NCBI GenBank assembly: GCA_028708575.1
Contig: JAQVYQ010000016.1
Coordinates: forward strand, 1-33,129
Length of the DNA stretch: 33,129 bases
Origin: Tissierellia bacterium
GTDB taxonomy: Bacteria; Bacillota; Clostridia; Tissierellales; Tissierellaceae
Direction of reading: 5' to 3'
Position numbers and translations under genes: made by a program. The notes under the pieces were generated by a model. It saw only the letters and a list, made by a program, of their open reading frames with translations. It did no database searches and had not been told where the DNA came from. Position 1 is the stretch's first letter; every line of letters begins with the position of its first letter. Below are positions 25,231 through 32,508 of the stretch, one piece after another.

Positions 25231-25293
25231 AAAATTTGCACCATGCAAAATATGCATAAAACAACCCTGCATATTTTGCATGGTGCAAATTTT
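25231..25293. promoter_or_regulatory. Upstream activator sites: 26-bp perfect inverted repeat
   Basis: Arms at 25231-25256 and 25268-25293 are perfect reverse complements around an 11-base spacer. Each arm contains a self-palindromic dyad TTTGCA-N3-TGCAAA (25235-25249 and 25275-25289), with centres 40 bp apart. They lie roughly 87 and 127 bp upstream of the predicted sigma-54 start, the usual enhancer distance. They are the probable binding sites of the NtrC-type regulator encoded next door. Confidence 0.75.
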
Positions 25294-25308
25294 GCAGGGT
25301 TGTTTTAT
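25256..25308 (-). terminator. Terminator of the kinase/regulator operon, nested with activator sites
   Basis: A perfect 16-bp stem (25256-25271 and 25293-25308, core ACAACCCTGCA) closes over a 21-base loop containing one activator dyad. It ends on the minus strand in GTTTTAT and overlaps the stop codon of the regulator gene. It competes for pairing with the 26-bp inverted repeat. Confidence 0.7.
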
Positions 25309-26648
25309 AGATTATACTCTTTAATCTTGTACCTTAATGTTCTTTCCGCTATACCTAAACTATCAGCAGTCCATTTTCTGTTTTGATTATTCTTTTCAAG
25401 GGCAAACTTTATAACCTTCTTCTCTATTTCCTTCATGTTTTCGCCTTCATAAATCTTTACATGGTTGTTAGTAGAATTATTAGAATTACTTGCCATTTCT
25501 TGTGATTCTATATGCAATAAATCATGCTTTATATATTCTGAAGTATTTAACAGTACAGCTCTTTGAATAATATTCTCTAACTCTCTTACATTGCCTTTAA
25601 AAGTATAATTACTAAGGATTTCATAAGCCTCATCAGTAATCCCCTTAACATTTTTATCGAAAGAAATATTATATTTATCAATGAAATAAGCCACTAAATA
25701 TTTTAAGTCTTCCATCCGTTCTCTTAGAGGAGGAGCTACAATATTGATTACATTTATTCTATAATAAAGATCTTCCCTAAATTTTCCTGCCTTTACTTCC
25801 TTTTCTAAATCTCTATTTGTAATGCAAATAATCCTCACATCAACTTCATTTGTTTTTGAATCGCCAATTTGTCTTACTTCTTTTTCCTGTAGAAACCTCA
25901 ATAGCTTTGATTGGAGCCTTAAATCCATTTCCCCTATTTCATCTAGTAAAAGGGTTCCTTTATCAGCTCTTCTTATAACGCCAACTTCATCTTTATAAGC
26001 ACCTGTAAAGGCGCCTTTCTTATATCCAAAAAGCTCACTTTCCAAAAGTTCCCCAGGCATAGCAGCACAATTTAAGGTTACAAATGGCTTATCAGCTCGA
26101 TTACTTGTTCTGTGAATTTTCTGAGCTATAAGTTCTTTTCCAGTACCGCTTTCTCCTGTTATTAATATAGTAGCATTGGTGTCTTTAATTTTGTTTATTA
26201 AATCATTGATTTGTTTTATTGGATATGATTCACCAATTATGTCCTTCCTTATATGTCCCTCTAAACTATTAATTCTCTGATACATCTGTAGTTTTTCATT
26301 GGCTGTGTTTAACAATAATATAAGTTGATCATTATCAATTGGCTTTGTTATAAAGTAATAAGCACCTGACTTAATAGCATCTATGGAATTTTCTATGGTA
26401 GAATAAGCCGTCATAATAATGATAATAGCATTTGGTTCGAATTGAAGAAATTTCTTCATCAGCTCTAGTCCGCTTCCCTCTTTTAATCTTAAATCTAGTA
26501 GGACCAAGTATATTTTTTCGTTTTTAAATACCTCCAAAGCTTCTGAAGAATTCTCACATGTATATATTTCAAATCTATCCTCTAAAAGAAATTTAAGTGA
26601 TCTTAATATTTTAGTTTCATCATCAACAATTAACAATTTACTCTTCAT
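25305..26648 (-). CDS. Sigma-54-dependent NtrC-family response regulator
   Basis: This transcription activator works with RNA polymerase carrying sigma-54. Residues 1-118 are a receiver domain with phospho-acceptor Asp52 (LVLLDLRLKEG). Residues about 140-370 form the AAA+ domain with Walker A GESGTGKE, the sigma-54-contact loop GAFTGA and Walker B LLLDEIGEMD. The C-terminus is a Fis-type helix-turn-helix (WTADSLGIAERTLRYKIKEY). The full domain set is intact at 447 residues. Its start overlaps the end of the sensor-kinase gene by 11 bases, so the pair is co-translated. The next gene downstream, gltS, has a sigma-54 promoter and paired dyads upstream, making that operon the evident target. Confidence 0.95.
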   Translation of the reverse strand: MKSKLLIVDDETKILRSLKFLLEDRFEIYTCENSSEALEVFKNEKIYLVLLDLRLKEGSGLELMKKFLQFEPNAIIIIMTAYSTIENSIDAIKSGAYYFITKPIDNDQLILLLNTANEKLQMYQRINSLEGHIRKDIIGESYPIKQINDLINKIKDTNATILITGESGTGKELIAQKIHRTSNRADKPFVTLNCAAMPGELLESELFGYKKGAFTGAYKDEVGVIRRADKGTLLLDEIGEMDLRLQSKLLRFLQEKEVRQIGDSKTNEVDVRIICITNRDLEKEVKAGKFREDLYYRINVINIVAPPLRERMEDLKYLVAYFIDKYNISFDKNVKGITDEAYEILSNYTFKGNVRELENIIQRAVLLNTSEYIKHDLLHIESQEMASNSNNSTNNHVKIYEGENMKEIEKKVIKFALEKNNQNRKWTADSLGIAERTLRYKIKEYNL

Positions 26649-28224
26649 TTAATTCACCTTTTTTTATCTTTAATATAATACTCATACCCTTTTGTTTTCC
26701 ATCACTTTTCGCGGATATAGTTACTTTGTTTTCTTCTACTATTTGCTTAACAACAAACATTCCAACTCCATTACCATATTCCTTAGTTGTGTAAAAAGGC
26801 TCAAAAATATATTGAATATCATCTTTATTCATACCATATCCATTATCTTTAAAAGTCAATACAATATCTTCTTCAGTCTTTATTGCTGATATTATGATAA
26901 TAGGGTAGTCAACTTCTTTTACAGCATCCAAACTATTTAGCAAAATATTTAGTACTACCTGCTTAAATTGAGATCTATCAAATTCTATATAATATCTTTT
27001 ATCAATATCAATATTTAGATGAATATCTCTTATTTGTAATTTAACAAGATTGATTGTTTTTATTAATTCCTTATATAGATTTAATTCTTCTATGACTGGT
27101 TTCTTTGGAGATGAATATTCCATAAATTCCTTAATAAGGCTATCAACCCTATCTATTTCTTCAGGGATATCCTCAGTGGCGGCTAGCATAAACTCCTTGT
27201 CATCTGATTTATTTTTCATCTGGCTAGTATATATTTTTATTGATGTTAGAGGATTTCGTATTTCATGAGCAAGTGATGATATAATTCTATCCATAAACTG
27301 CAATTTATCATAATGTCTAAGCTCATTTATAAGGAGCCTCTGCTCCTCTGTTTTTTCTTCTATTATTATTTTTAATTTATTATTGAATTCTTTTATTACA
27401 TATATCAAAGCTATTAATCCCAAACAAATTCCAATAGTGATTTTCCATAAAATCTCATATTGTGTCTTTGTGTTTTTTATAGGACTTCCGAACCACTTTC
27501 TATATAACGAATCATACATTCCGCTTTTCTGAATTTCAGAAATCCCTATGTTGAGTTTTTGCAAGAGAAGTACATTATCTTTATCTACAGCTATGGAATA
27601 CTTTTGTTCATTAAGACTTTCACCAACTATCTTGACAAGTTCAATTGAATTTCTTTCCTTACATAAATAATTAACAGTTAAGGTATTACCTATAAGTGCA
27701 TCAACTTCTCCATACAATAAAGCTTTCAAAGCATCATGAAGTGAATCATGCTGAATTATTGTTACATTATCAATTTTATTTATTTCTTCATATATAATAT
27801 CTTCTTTTTGTAAAGCAATTATTTTGCCTGCTAAATCTCTCTCATTATTTATTTTTGTATTACTATTCAATACAAATATTGACTGAGAACTGACTAAAAG
27901 TGACTCTGAAAACAAAAAGCTCCCTTTTCTTTCTTCTGATTCTTTCATCCCCTGGATTATATCAGCTTGTCCATTACTAATGGAATTATAAGCATCTTCC
28001 CATTTCATTGGATAAAACTCAAATTTCATTCCAGTTACAAGGCTGATCGCCTTAATTACATCAACATTAAATCCCTTGTAGGATTCATCTAAATCCACAT
28101 ATTCATATGGTGGAAAATTTTCATCCCCAGCAACCCTATAAGTTTCTGAATCTGCATAAGAAGGTTGAGCTAATGTAATATTCAATAAAATACATAGTAT
28201 AAATATTGTCTTTTTAAAATTCAT
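26638..28224 (-). CDS. Histidine kinase with solute-binding sensor domain
   Basis: This sensor kinase probably reads an extracellular amino acid. From the ATG at 28224 it has 528 residues: a signal segment (4-20), a family-3 solute-binding domain (about 27-245, starting TYRVAGDENFPPYEYVD and including GFNVDVIKAIS and GQADIIQGM), a membrane span (about 259-278), then the kinase core with His320 (SLAHEIRNPLTS) and ATP-site motifs NILLNSLDAV, FKDNGYGM and GNGVGMFVVK. A TTG at 28263 is in frame, but GAGG lies seven bases before the 28224 ATG. A TATAAT at 28268-28273 on the minus strand is a likely -10. It is co-translated with the NtrC-type regulator, and the likely ligands are glutamate, histidine or formiminoglutamate. 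Confidence 0.92.
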   Translation of the reverse strand: MNFKKTIFILCILLNITLAQPSYADSETYRVAGDENFPPYEYVDLDESYKGFNVDVIKAISLVTGMKFEFYPMKWEDAYNSISNGQADIIQGMKESEERKGSFLFSESLLVSSQSIFVLNSNTKINNERDLAGKIIALQKEDIIYEEINKIDNVTIIQHDSLHDALKALLYGEVDALIGNTLTVNYLCKERNSIELVKIVGESLNEQKYSIAVDKDNVLLLQKLNIGISEIQKSGMYDSLYRKWFGSPIKNTKTQYEILWKITIGICLGLIALIYVIKEFNNKLKIIIEEKTEEQRLLINELRHYDKLQFMDRIISSLAHEIRNPLTSIKIYTSQMKNKSDDKEFMLAATEDIPEEIDRVDSLIKEFMEYSSPKKPVIEELNLYKELIKTINLVKLQIRDIHLNIDIDKRYYIEFDRSQFKQVVLNILLNSLDAVKEVDYPIIIISAIKTEEDIVLTFKDNGYGMNKDDIQYIFEPFYTTKEYGNGVGMFVVKQIVEENKVTISAKSDGKQKGMSIILKIKKGELNEE

Positions 28225-28321
28225 ATTAATCCTCATTAATAAATATTTTCTTTTTAGCCTCAAAGATATTATATCATATAAGTAATCAAATCCTCTTTCT
28301 TAATATTGGACTGTCTATATT

Positions 28322-28362
28322 AAAAAACCTCTATAACACATATAATTTCAAGTGTTATAGAG
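28322..28362 (-). terminator. Intrinsic terminator after the TPM-domain gene
   Basis: An 11-bp perfect stem (CTCTATAACAC at 28329-28339 and its complement at 28352-28362) with a 12-base loop is followed on the minus strand by G and a run of six T. It begins six bases after the end of the TPM-domain gene. Confidence 0.82.
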
Positions 28363-28367
28363 ATTCC

Positions 28368-29114
28368 TTACCAGCTCCCACCGGCTCCACCGCCGCCAGA
28401 TCGACCGCCGCCACCTCTGGAGCCGCCTCTGCCACCACCACCGCCACCTCTGCCAAGGCCTCTTACCAAGAGAAAAGTTAGCCTTCCTCTAAAGAATTTA
28501 AAATCAATAAACAAAAATATTATTATACCTATAATGGTAAATATTCTTGGTATGGTTGGTCCACTTTGAGCTTGGTCTGCTCTAGAATAATATTGACCGT
28601 CTCTAGTCTGTAGTTCAATATTGTACTCAGATTCTATATAATTTAATATCTCTTCATAACCAGATAGTACCCCTGCATCATAATTACCTTGAGAAAAACT
28701 TGGTATTATGTTTTCTTCTATGATTCTTTTTGTTCTACCATCTGGTAATATGCCCTCTAGACCATATCCTACTTCTATCCAAAGTTCACCATTACTTGGA
28801 ACTATTAGAACTAATAATCCATTATCAAGTTCTTTACCCCCTATGTCCCATTTATCAAATAAAGCAGTTGCGTAAGTGTTTATATCCATTCCTTCCAAAT
28901 CATTTATAGTAGCCAATACTACTTGGGCACCTGTTTTTTCATAAAGCTCTATATTGGTTTCTATAATGTAGTTTTTTGTTGTATTATCTAATATATTAGC
29001 TTCATCATATACATAAAAATCATTATTTGGATTAGGAATTGCATACACAGTAGTAGATAGAAGTATTAAGAAGCTTGCTAATAATAATATATATCTATTT
29101 TTACGACTCTTCAT
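28368..29114 (-). CDS. TPM-domain membrane protein, YgcG-like
   Basis: This 248-residue exported protein has a signal peptide (about 8-26), a TPM domain (about 30-150, with VYDEANILDNTTKNYI, GAQVVLATINDLEG, LVLIVPSNGELWIEVGYGLEG and RTKRIIEENIIP), one membrane span (about 190-208) and a low-complexity Gly/Arg/Ser tail ending GGGGAGGSW. TPM proteins of this type commonly neighbour LemA, as here, with 12 bases between the genes. Proposed roles are in membrane stress and photosystem repair in other lineages; the function in Firmicutes is unclear. The tail is encoded by CCG/CCA-rich (minus GGC/GGT) DNA, much higher in GC than its surroundings, which reflects Gly codons rather than transfer. Confidence 0.88.
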   Translation of the reverse strand: MKSRKNRYILLLASFLILLSTTVYAIPNPNNDFYVYDEANILDNTTKNYIIETNIELYEKTGAQVVLATINDLEGMDINTYATALFDKWDIGGKELDNGLLVLIVPSNGELWIEVGYGLEGILPDGRTKRIIEENIIPSFSQGNYDAGVLSGYEEILNYIESEYNIELQTRDGQYYSRADQAQSGPTIPRIFTIIGIIIFLFIDFKFFRGRLTFLLVRGLGRGGGGGGRGGSRGGGGRSGGGGAGGSW

Positions 29115-29126
29115 TTAAGCACCCTC

Positions 29127-29684
29127 TTAAAAATTAACTTCTGGTACTTGTGCATCCTCCGCATTTATTTCAAAATACTGTCTTGATTCAAAATTAAATA
29201 TGCCTGCTATTATATTAGTTGGAAATCTTCTAATAGAAGTATTGAATTCCCTAACTGCGTCATTATATCTCATTCTTTCTGTAGAAATTCTATTTTCAGT
29301 ACCAGATAATTCTGCTTGTAATTCTAAAAAGTTTTGATTTGCTTTTAAGTCTGGATAGTTTTCTACAACTATATTTAATGATCTTATAGCTGAATCAAAT
29401 TGTTCATTAGCCTGAGCATATTCTTCAGGTGTATTTGCATTAGTAAGTCCAGATCTTGCATTAGTGATTTGCATCAATACATCTTCTTCATGACTTGCAT
29501 AGCCTTTTACTGTATTTACTAGATTTGGAATTAAATCTGCTCTTCTTTTCAAAACATTTTCAACCTGTGCCCATGCTCCGTCTATATTCTCTTCCTTAGT
29601 AACAAGACCATTGTATGATCCAAATACCATCATTAATAAAACTACTACTACAATTATAATTATAATTGCTGATTTACCTTTCAT
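29127..29684 (-). CDS. lemA: LemA-family protein
   Basis: This 185-residue LemA protein has an N-terminal membrane segment (residues 5-22, very hydrophobic, AIIIIIVVVVLLMMVF) followed by a helical bundle. Family blocks are GLVTKEENIDGAWAQVENVLKRRADLIPNLVNTVKGYA, with LKANQNFLELQAELSGTENRI and RMRYNDAVREFNTSIRRFP after it. Most of the protein should lie on one side of the membrane. AGGAGG lies close before the ATG. It is encoded immediately upstream of the TPM-domain gene, a frequent pairing. A specific biochemical role is not known. Confidence 0.93.
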   Translation of the reverse strand: MKGKSAIIIIIVVVVLLMMVFGSYNGLVTKEENIDGAWAQVENVLKRRADLIPNLVNTVKGYASHEEDVLMQITNARSGLTNANTPEEYAQANEQFDSAIRSLNIVVENYPDLKANQNFLELQAELSGTENRISTERMRYNDAVREFNTSIRRFPTNIIAGIFNFESRQYFEINAEDAQVPEVNF

Positions 29685-29851
29685 TAAATCTTATACCTCC
29701 TATTATTATAAAATACCTTCAATATATTTATATCCATATTTATTATAATACTATGCTTTTTTTAAAAATACAATTAATTAACAAAATTAGAACTGAAAAT
29801 GCACTCCTATTTATTTTGATTTAGACTTTAATTTCCTCATTACAACCACCT

Positions 29852-30481
29852 CTATTTTATCATTTTGCTATCCAATATAACATAATTAGCTCTATGTATA
29901 TATAAACTCTTTCCATCAATATTAAGTCTTGTCATCTTTGGTAAGTCTTCAGGCACTGTCACATATACTTTTTCGCCTTGAAAAACTCCTATAGGTATGC
30001 CCATTTGACTAGAGACTATTATTGTTTTTTCTTTACCTATTTCATTTTTTAAATCATTTATAAATCTATCCACTGGTACGAATCCGCCACCACTATCTAC
30101 TTCTATATCAGAAGGTAGCTCAAAATCTTCTACCATATCCAATCCCTTTTCAGCGAAGATGACAGTATTACCGACTTGAAGCATCTCATCACCATTTATG
30201 GTAATTTCAAGAACACTAGATTCAAAACCTGTTGATTCTATATCTATATTAGCTTCATTTTCTAATAGGCCTACTGTTATTCTATTACCTTCTAATTCCA
30301 ATGTCTTATTTGCATAATGGTCATAAATCAAGATATCGAATTCATTCCCTATTAAATCTCCTCTTAATACTGATAATTTATCCTTTATAGCAGCACAACT
30401 TGATAATCCGATGATGCTTAAAATCAATAAACTAATTATTATTAACTTTGTTTTTTTGCATAAATTTATTTTGTCTTTCAT
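29852..30481 (-). CDS. DUF5052-like lipoprotein
   Basis: This 209-residue exported lipoprotein has a positively charged N-terminus, a hydrophobic segment and a lipobox with Cys29 (IIGLSSCAA). The mature part is predicted mostly beta-strand, with LIGNEFDILIYDHYANKTL, VLEITINGDEMLQVGNTVIFAEKGL and a C-terminal VYVTVPEDLPKMTRLNIDGKSLY. The NTVIFAEKGL block and overall layout recall the DUF5052 family, from memory. Function is unknown. It lies 167 bases upstream of lemA in the same direction; that gap contains only AT-rich DNA in which I see no clear terminator, so joint transcription is possible. Confidence 0.72.
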   Translation of the reverse strand: MKDKINLCKKTKLIIISLLILSIIGLSSCAAIKDKLSVLRGDLIGNEFDILIYDHYANKTLELEGNRITVGLLENEANIDIESTGFESSVLEITINGDEMLQVGNTVIFAEKGLDMVEDFELPSDIEVDSGGGFVPVDRFINDLKNEIGKEKTIIVSSQMGIPIGVFQGEKVYVTVPEDLPKMTRLNIDGKSLYIHRANYVILDSKMIK

Positions 30482-30641
30482 ATTATCTTATCCTCTCTGT
30501 TTCATGGTATAATTTCTTATAAAGCTTTAATTTACCTTGATGTTAAATTATATCATATTTATATTTGATACCCTAATTTATATATACACAATAAATTTTT
30601 AAATGTTGCATATACTAAAAAAAGTTACAGGAGGAATACTT

Positions 30642-31487
30642 ATGAAATTTGATTTTAAGCGTTTTTTGCTAATAAACATTGGCTTATTTATCTTAGGATG
30701 TGGTTTGTACTTTTTCCTTATTCCATCTAGTCTTGCTGCTGGTGGTGCTGCAGGCCTTGCATTGGTAATTAGTAGTTTACTGCCAAATTTAGATTATAGC
30801 CTAGTACTGGCAATTATTAATATTAGCTTATTTATTATCGCTTTTATAGTTCTTGGTAAAGATTTTGGTGGATACACTCTTTATGCTAGTTTATCTTTAT
30901 CTGCTATGATTTTTGTATTAGAAACTTTATACCCAATGGCAAAACCATTTACAGATGATCTGTTTATTAACTTAGTATTTGGTATTCTAATATCAGGGGT
31001 TGGAATGGGTATTGTCTTTAATCAAAATGCATCAACTGGTGGAACAGATATTATAGCTAAGATAATAAATAAATATACTCATTTAGATATTGGAAAGTGT
31101 TTACTTATGTCAGACTTTCTTATTACTCTATTTGCTGCATATGTTTTTGGCCCTCGTTTAGGAATGTATTCATTATTAGGAGTAATTATTAACTCTTTTG
31201 TTATAGATAAAATGATTGCTGGATTTAATACAAAAATTAATATAATAATAATTACTAATGAATATGAGAAAGTAAATGACTACATCATTAATAAGATTGA
31301 GAGAGGTACAACAATTTTCCATGCTACAGGTGGGTATTCAAATCATGAAAAGAGAATAATAAATTCAATTGTTGATAGAAGAGAATATATAAAAATTAGA
31401 GATTATGTTAAGTTAATTGATCATAGGGCTTTTGTTTCAGTATCCTATATATCTGAAGTAGAAGGTGAAGGTTTTACATTTGATTGA
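30642..31487 (+). CDS. YitT-family membrane protein with DUF2179 domain
   Basis: This 281-residue protein has an N-terminal YitT membrane domain (five to six spans, residues about 6-195, with PSSLAAGGAAGLALVISSLL and the GMGIVFNQNASTGGTDIIAKI block). A cytoplasmic C-terminal DUF2179 domain follows (KINIIIITNEYEKVNDYI, ERGTTIFHATGGYS, DHRAFVSVSYISEVEGEGF). The ATG at 30642 is preceded by AGGAGG at ideal spacing; an upstream in-frame ATG at 30603 has none. These proteins are widespread in Firmicutes, and their transport substrate is not firmly known. It is divergent from the DUF5052-like gene and ends at its own terminator, so it appears monocistronic. Confidence 0.93.
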   Translation: MKFDFKRFLLINIGLFILGCGLYFFLIPSSLAAGGAAGLALVISSLLPNLDYSLVLAIINISLFIIAFIVLGKDFGGYTLYASLSLSAMIFVLETLYPMAKPFTDDLFINLVFGILISGVGMGIVFNQNASTGGTDIIAKIINKYTHLDIGKCLLMSDFLITLFAAYVFGPRLGMYSLLGVIINSFVIDKMIAGFNTKINIIIITNEYEKVNDYIINKIERGTTIFHATGGYSNHEKRIINSIVDRREYIKIRDYVKLIDHRAFVSVSYISEVEGEGFTFD

Positions 31488-31541
31488 TAATCAATAATAC
31501 CACTTTTAATTTACATGCAAATTTTAAGGTGAAATATATAT

Positions 31542-31590
31542 GGGCAAAGAAATTTATTTAACAAAATATATTTTCTTTGTCCTTTATTTA
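31542..31590 (+). terminator. Intrinsic terminator after the YitT gene
   Basis: GGGCAAAGAAA (31542-31552) pairs with TTTCTTTGTCC (31572-31582), with one G-U pair, and is followed by TTTATTTA. It lies 54 bases after the YitT stop codon. Confidence 0.7.
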
Positions 31591-31626
31591 GATCATTTAT
31601 ATTTATTTTACTAAATATAAATGATC
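31591..31626. repeat. Perfect AT-rich 15-bp inverted repeat
   Basis: GATCATTTATATTTA (31591-31605) and its exact complement (31612-31626) flank a 6-base loop. There is no U-run on either side. It overlaps the last codons of the short doubtful minus-strand frame at 31603-31797, and its role is unclear. Confidence 0.55.
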
Positions 31627-31797
31627 TATTCTCTCACCATAACCTATTCGATATGTTTCTATTTTAATACTATCATTTGTTATACTCATTTTAATCATAT
31701 TGGATTCTCCTTCTATATTATCTCCTACAAATACACCTGCTTTAAGATAAATTGTTTTTTCTATGGATTTCTCTATTGTTTCAATGCTATCATTCAA
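31603..31797 (-). CDS. Doubtful 64-residue hypothetical protein
   Basis: An open frame with a TTG start and no visible ribosome site encodes a mixed charged/hydrophobic sequence (KTIYLKAGVFVGDNIEGES, then KIETYRIGYGERIDHLYLVK). Its composition looks more protein-like than the opposite-strand frame, which is a Phe/Tyr/Ile-rich shadow. It could be the remnant of a decayed gene or a chance frame. I do not recognise it. Confidence 0.25.
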   Translation of the reverse strand: MNDSIETIEKSIEKTIYLKAGVFVGDNIEGESNMIKMSITNDSIKIETYRIGYGERIDHLYLVK

Positions 31798-32017
31798 ATC
31801 ATATTTTTATATGGATTTTCCTATTAATCTCATGTTTCCACATATTTCTTCATATTATTACATATTTACCCATAAAAACATAAAAATCTTGGTTTTTCTC
31901 ATTTATTAATTTCTATAACTTCTAGTTGTAAAGATATTTATAAATTGGTAAGAATTTCTAATTACATTGCCAGAAATTAATAGGAATAATCATCTTATAT
32001 AAATTGATAATAAGTAT

Positions 32018-32446
32018 ATGGACAAAAAAATCTTTATATATAAATATATTGCTTATGGAACTTTGGGTTTAGGATTGGAAATTTTCTATACTGGATTTAT
32101 TTCTTTTTTAAGAAAAGACTTTACACTACAAGGAACATCCTATATTTGGATGTTTTTCATATATGGATTAGCTGTATTTGTGGAGCCTATTCATGATAGA
32201 ATTCGGGATAAAAGCTTTATAGTCAGAGGATTAATATATATGGTTTTAATATATTTTATTGAACTAATAACAGGCACAATCCTTATGTATCTTCTAGGTA
32301 AATGCCCTTGGGACTATACAGGTATTGGAAATAACTCAATTAATAGTATTGTTTCCATTTACTTTATGCCTATTTGGTTTGCGTTAGGTATGTTTCTTGA
32401 AAAAGTTCATGATTTCTTAGATAGAACAATAACATATGTGGAATAA
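32018..32446 (+). CDS. CmpB-like (putative ABC transporter type IV) membrane protein
   Basis: This 142-residue integral membrane protein has four hydrophobic segments (about 8-30, 41-60, 70-93 and 110-128). Conserved features of the family annotated as putative ABC-transporter type IV (CmpB) are a GLGLEIFYTG first helix, the CPWDYTG motif after the third helix and a final PIWFALGMFLEKVHDFLDR. No transport function is established, and no ATPase gene is nearby. The ribosome site before the ATG is weak. It ends at a strong terminator shared with the convergent metal ATPase. Confidence 0.75.
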   Translation: MDKKIFIYKYIAYGTLGLGLEIFYTGFISFLRKDFTLQGTSYIWMFFIYGLAVFVEPIHDRIRDKSFIVRGLIYMVLIYFIELITGTILMYLLGKCPWDYTGIGNNSINSIVSIYFMPIWFALGMFLEKVHDFLDRTITYVE

Positions 32447-32469
32447 GTAAATAATTCAAGCCTGACCCC

Positions 32470-32508
32470 AAATAGAAAAGGAGGGAAATCTTCCCTCCTT
32501 TTCTATTT
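32470..32508. terminator. Bidirectional intrinsic terminator
   Basis: A perfect 18-bp inverted repeat (32470-32487 and 32491-32508) has GAAAAGGAGGGAA arms and a 3-base loop. The stem includes the TAG stop codon (32503-32505) of the convergent P-type ATPase gene. Confidence 0.85.

Larger units (their letters stand above)
31488..32017. other. 530-base stretch with no firm gene
   Basis: It holds the YitT terminator, the 15-bp inverted repeat and the doubtful short frame described separately. The rest (about 31800-32017) is very AT-rich with no convincing gene, RNA or operator. It presumably contains the promoter of the following gene, but no clear -35/-10 pair stands out. Confidence 0.5.

Noticed and set aside
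25231-25308. CRISPR-like or transposon-end repeats suggested by the large palindromes
   Set aside because: There is no regular spacer series, target duplication or transposase; position relative to the sigma-54 promoter explains the repeats better.
28376-28465. GC-rich patch as a sign of horizontal transfer
   Set aside because: The patch encodes the Gly/Arg tail of the TPM-domain protein; Gly codons force the high GC, and the flanks are normal for the window.
31621-31827. Plus-strand open frame of 68 codons
   Set aside because: It is a Phe/Tyr/Ile-rich shadow of AT-rich DNA, has no ribosome site, and begins inside the inverted repeat.
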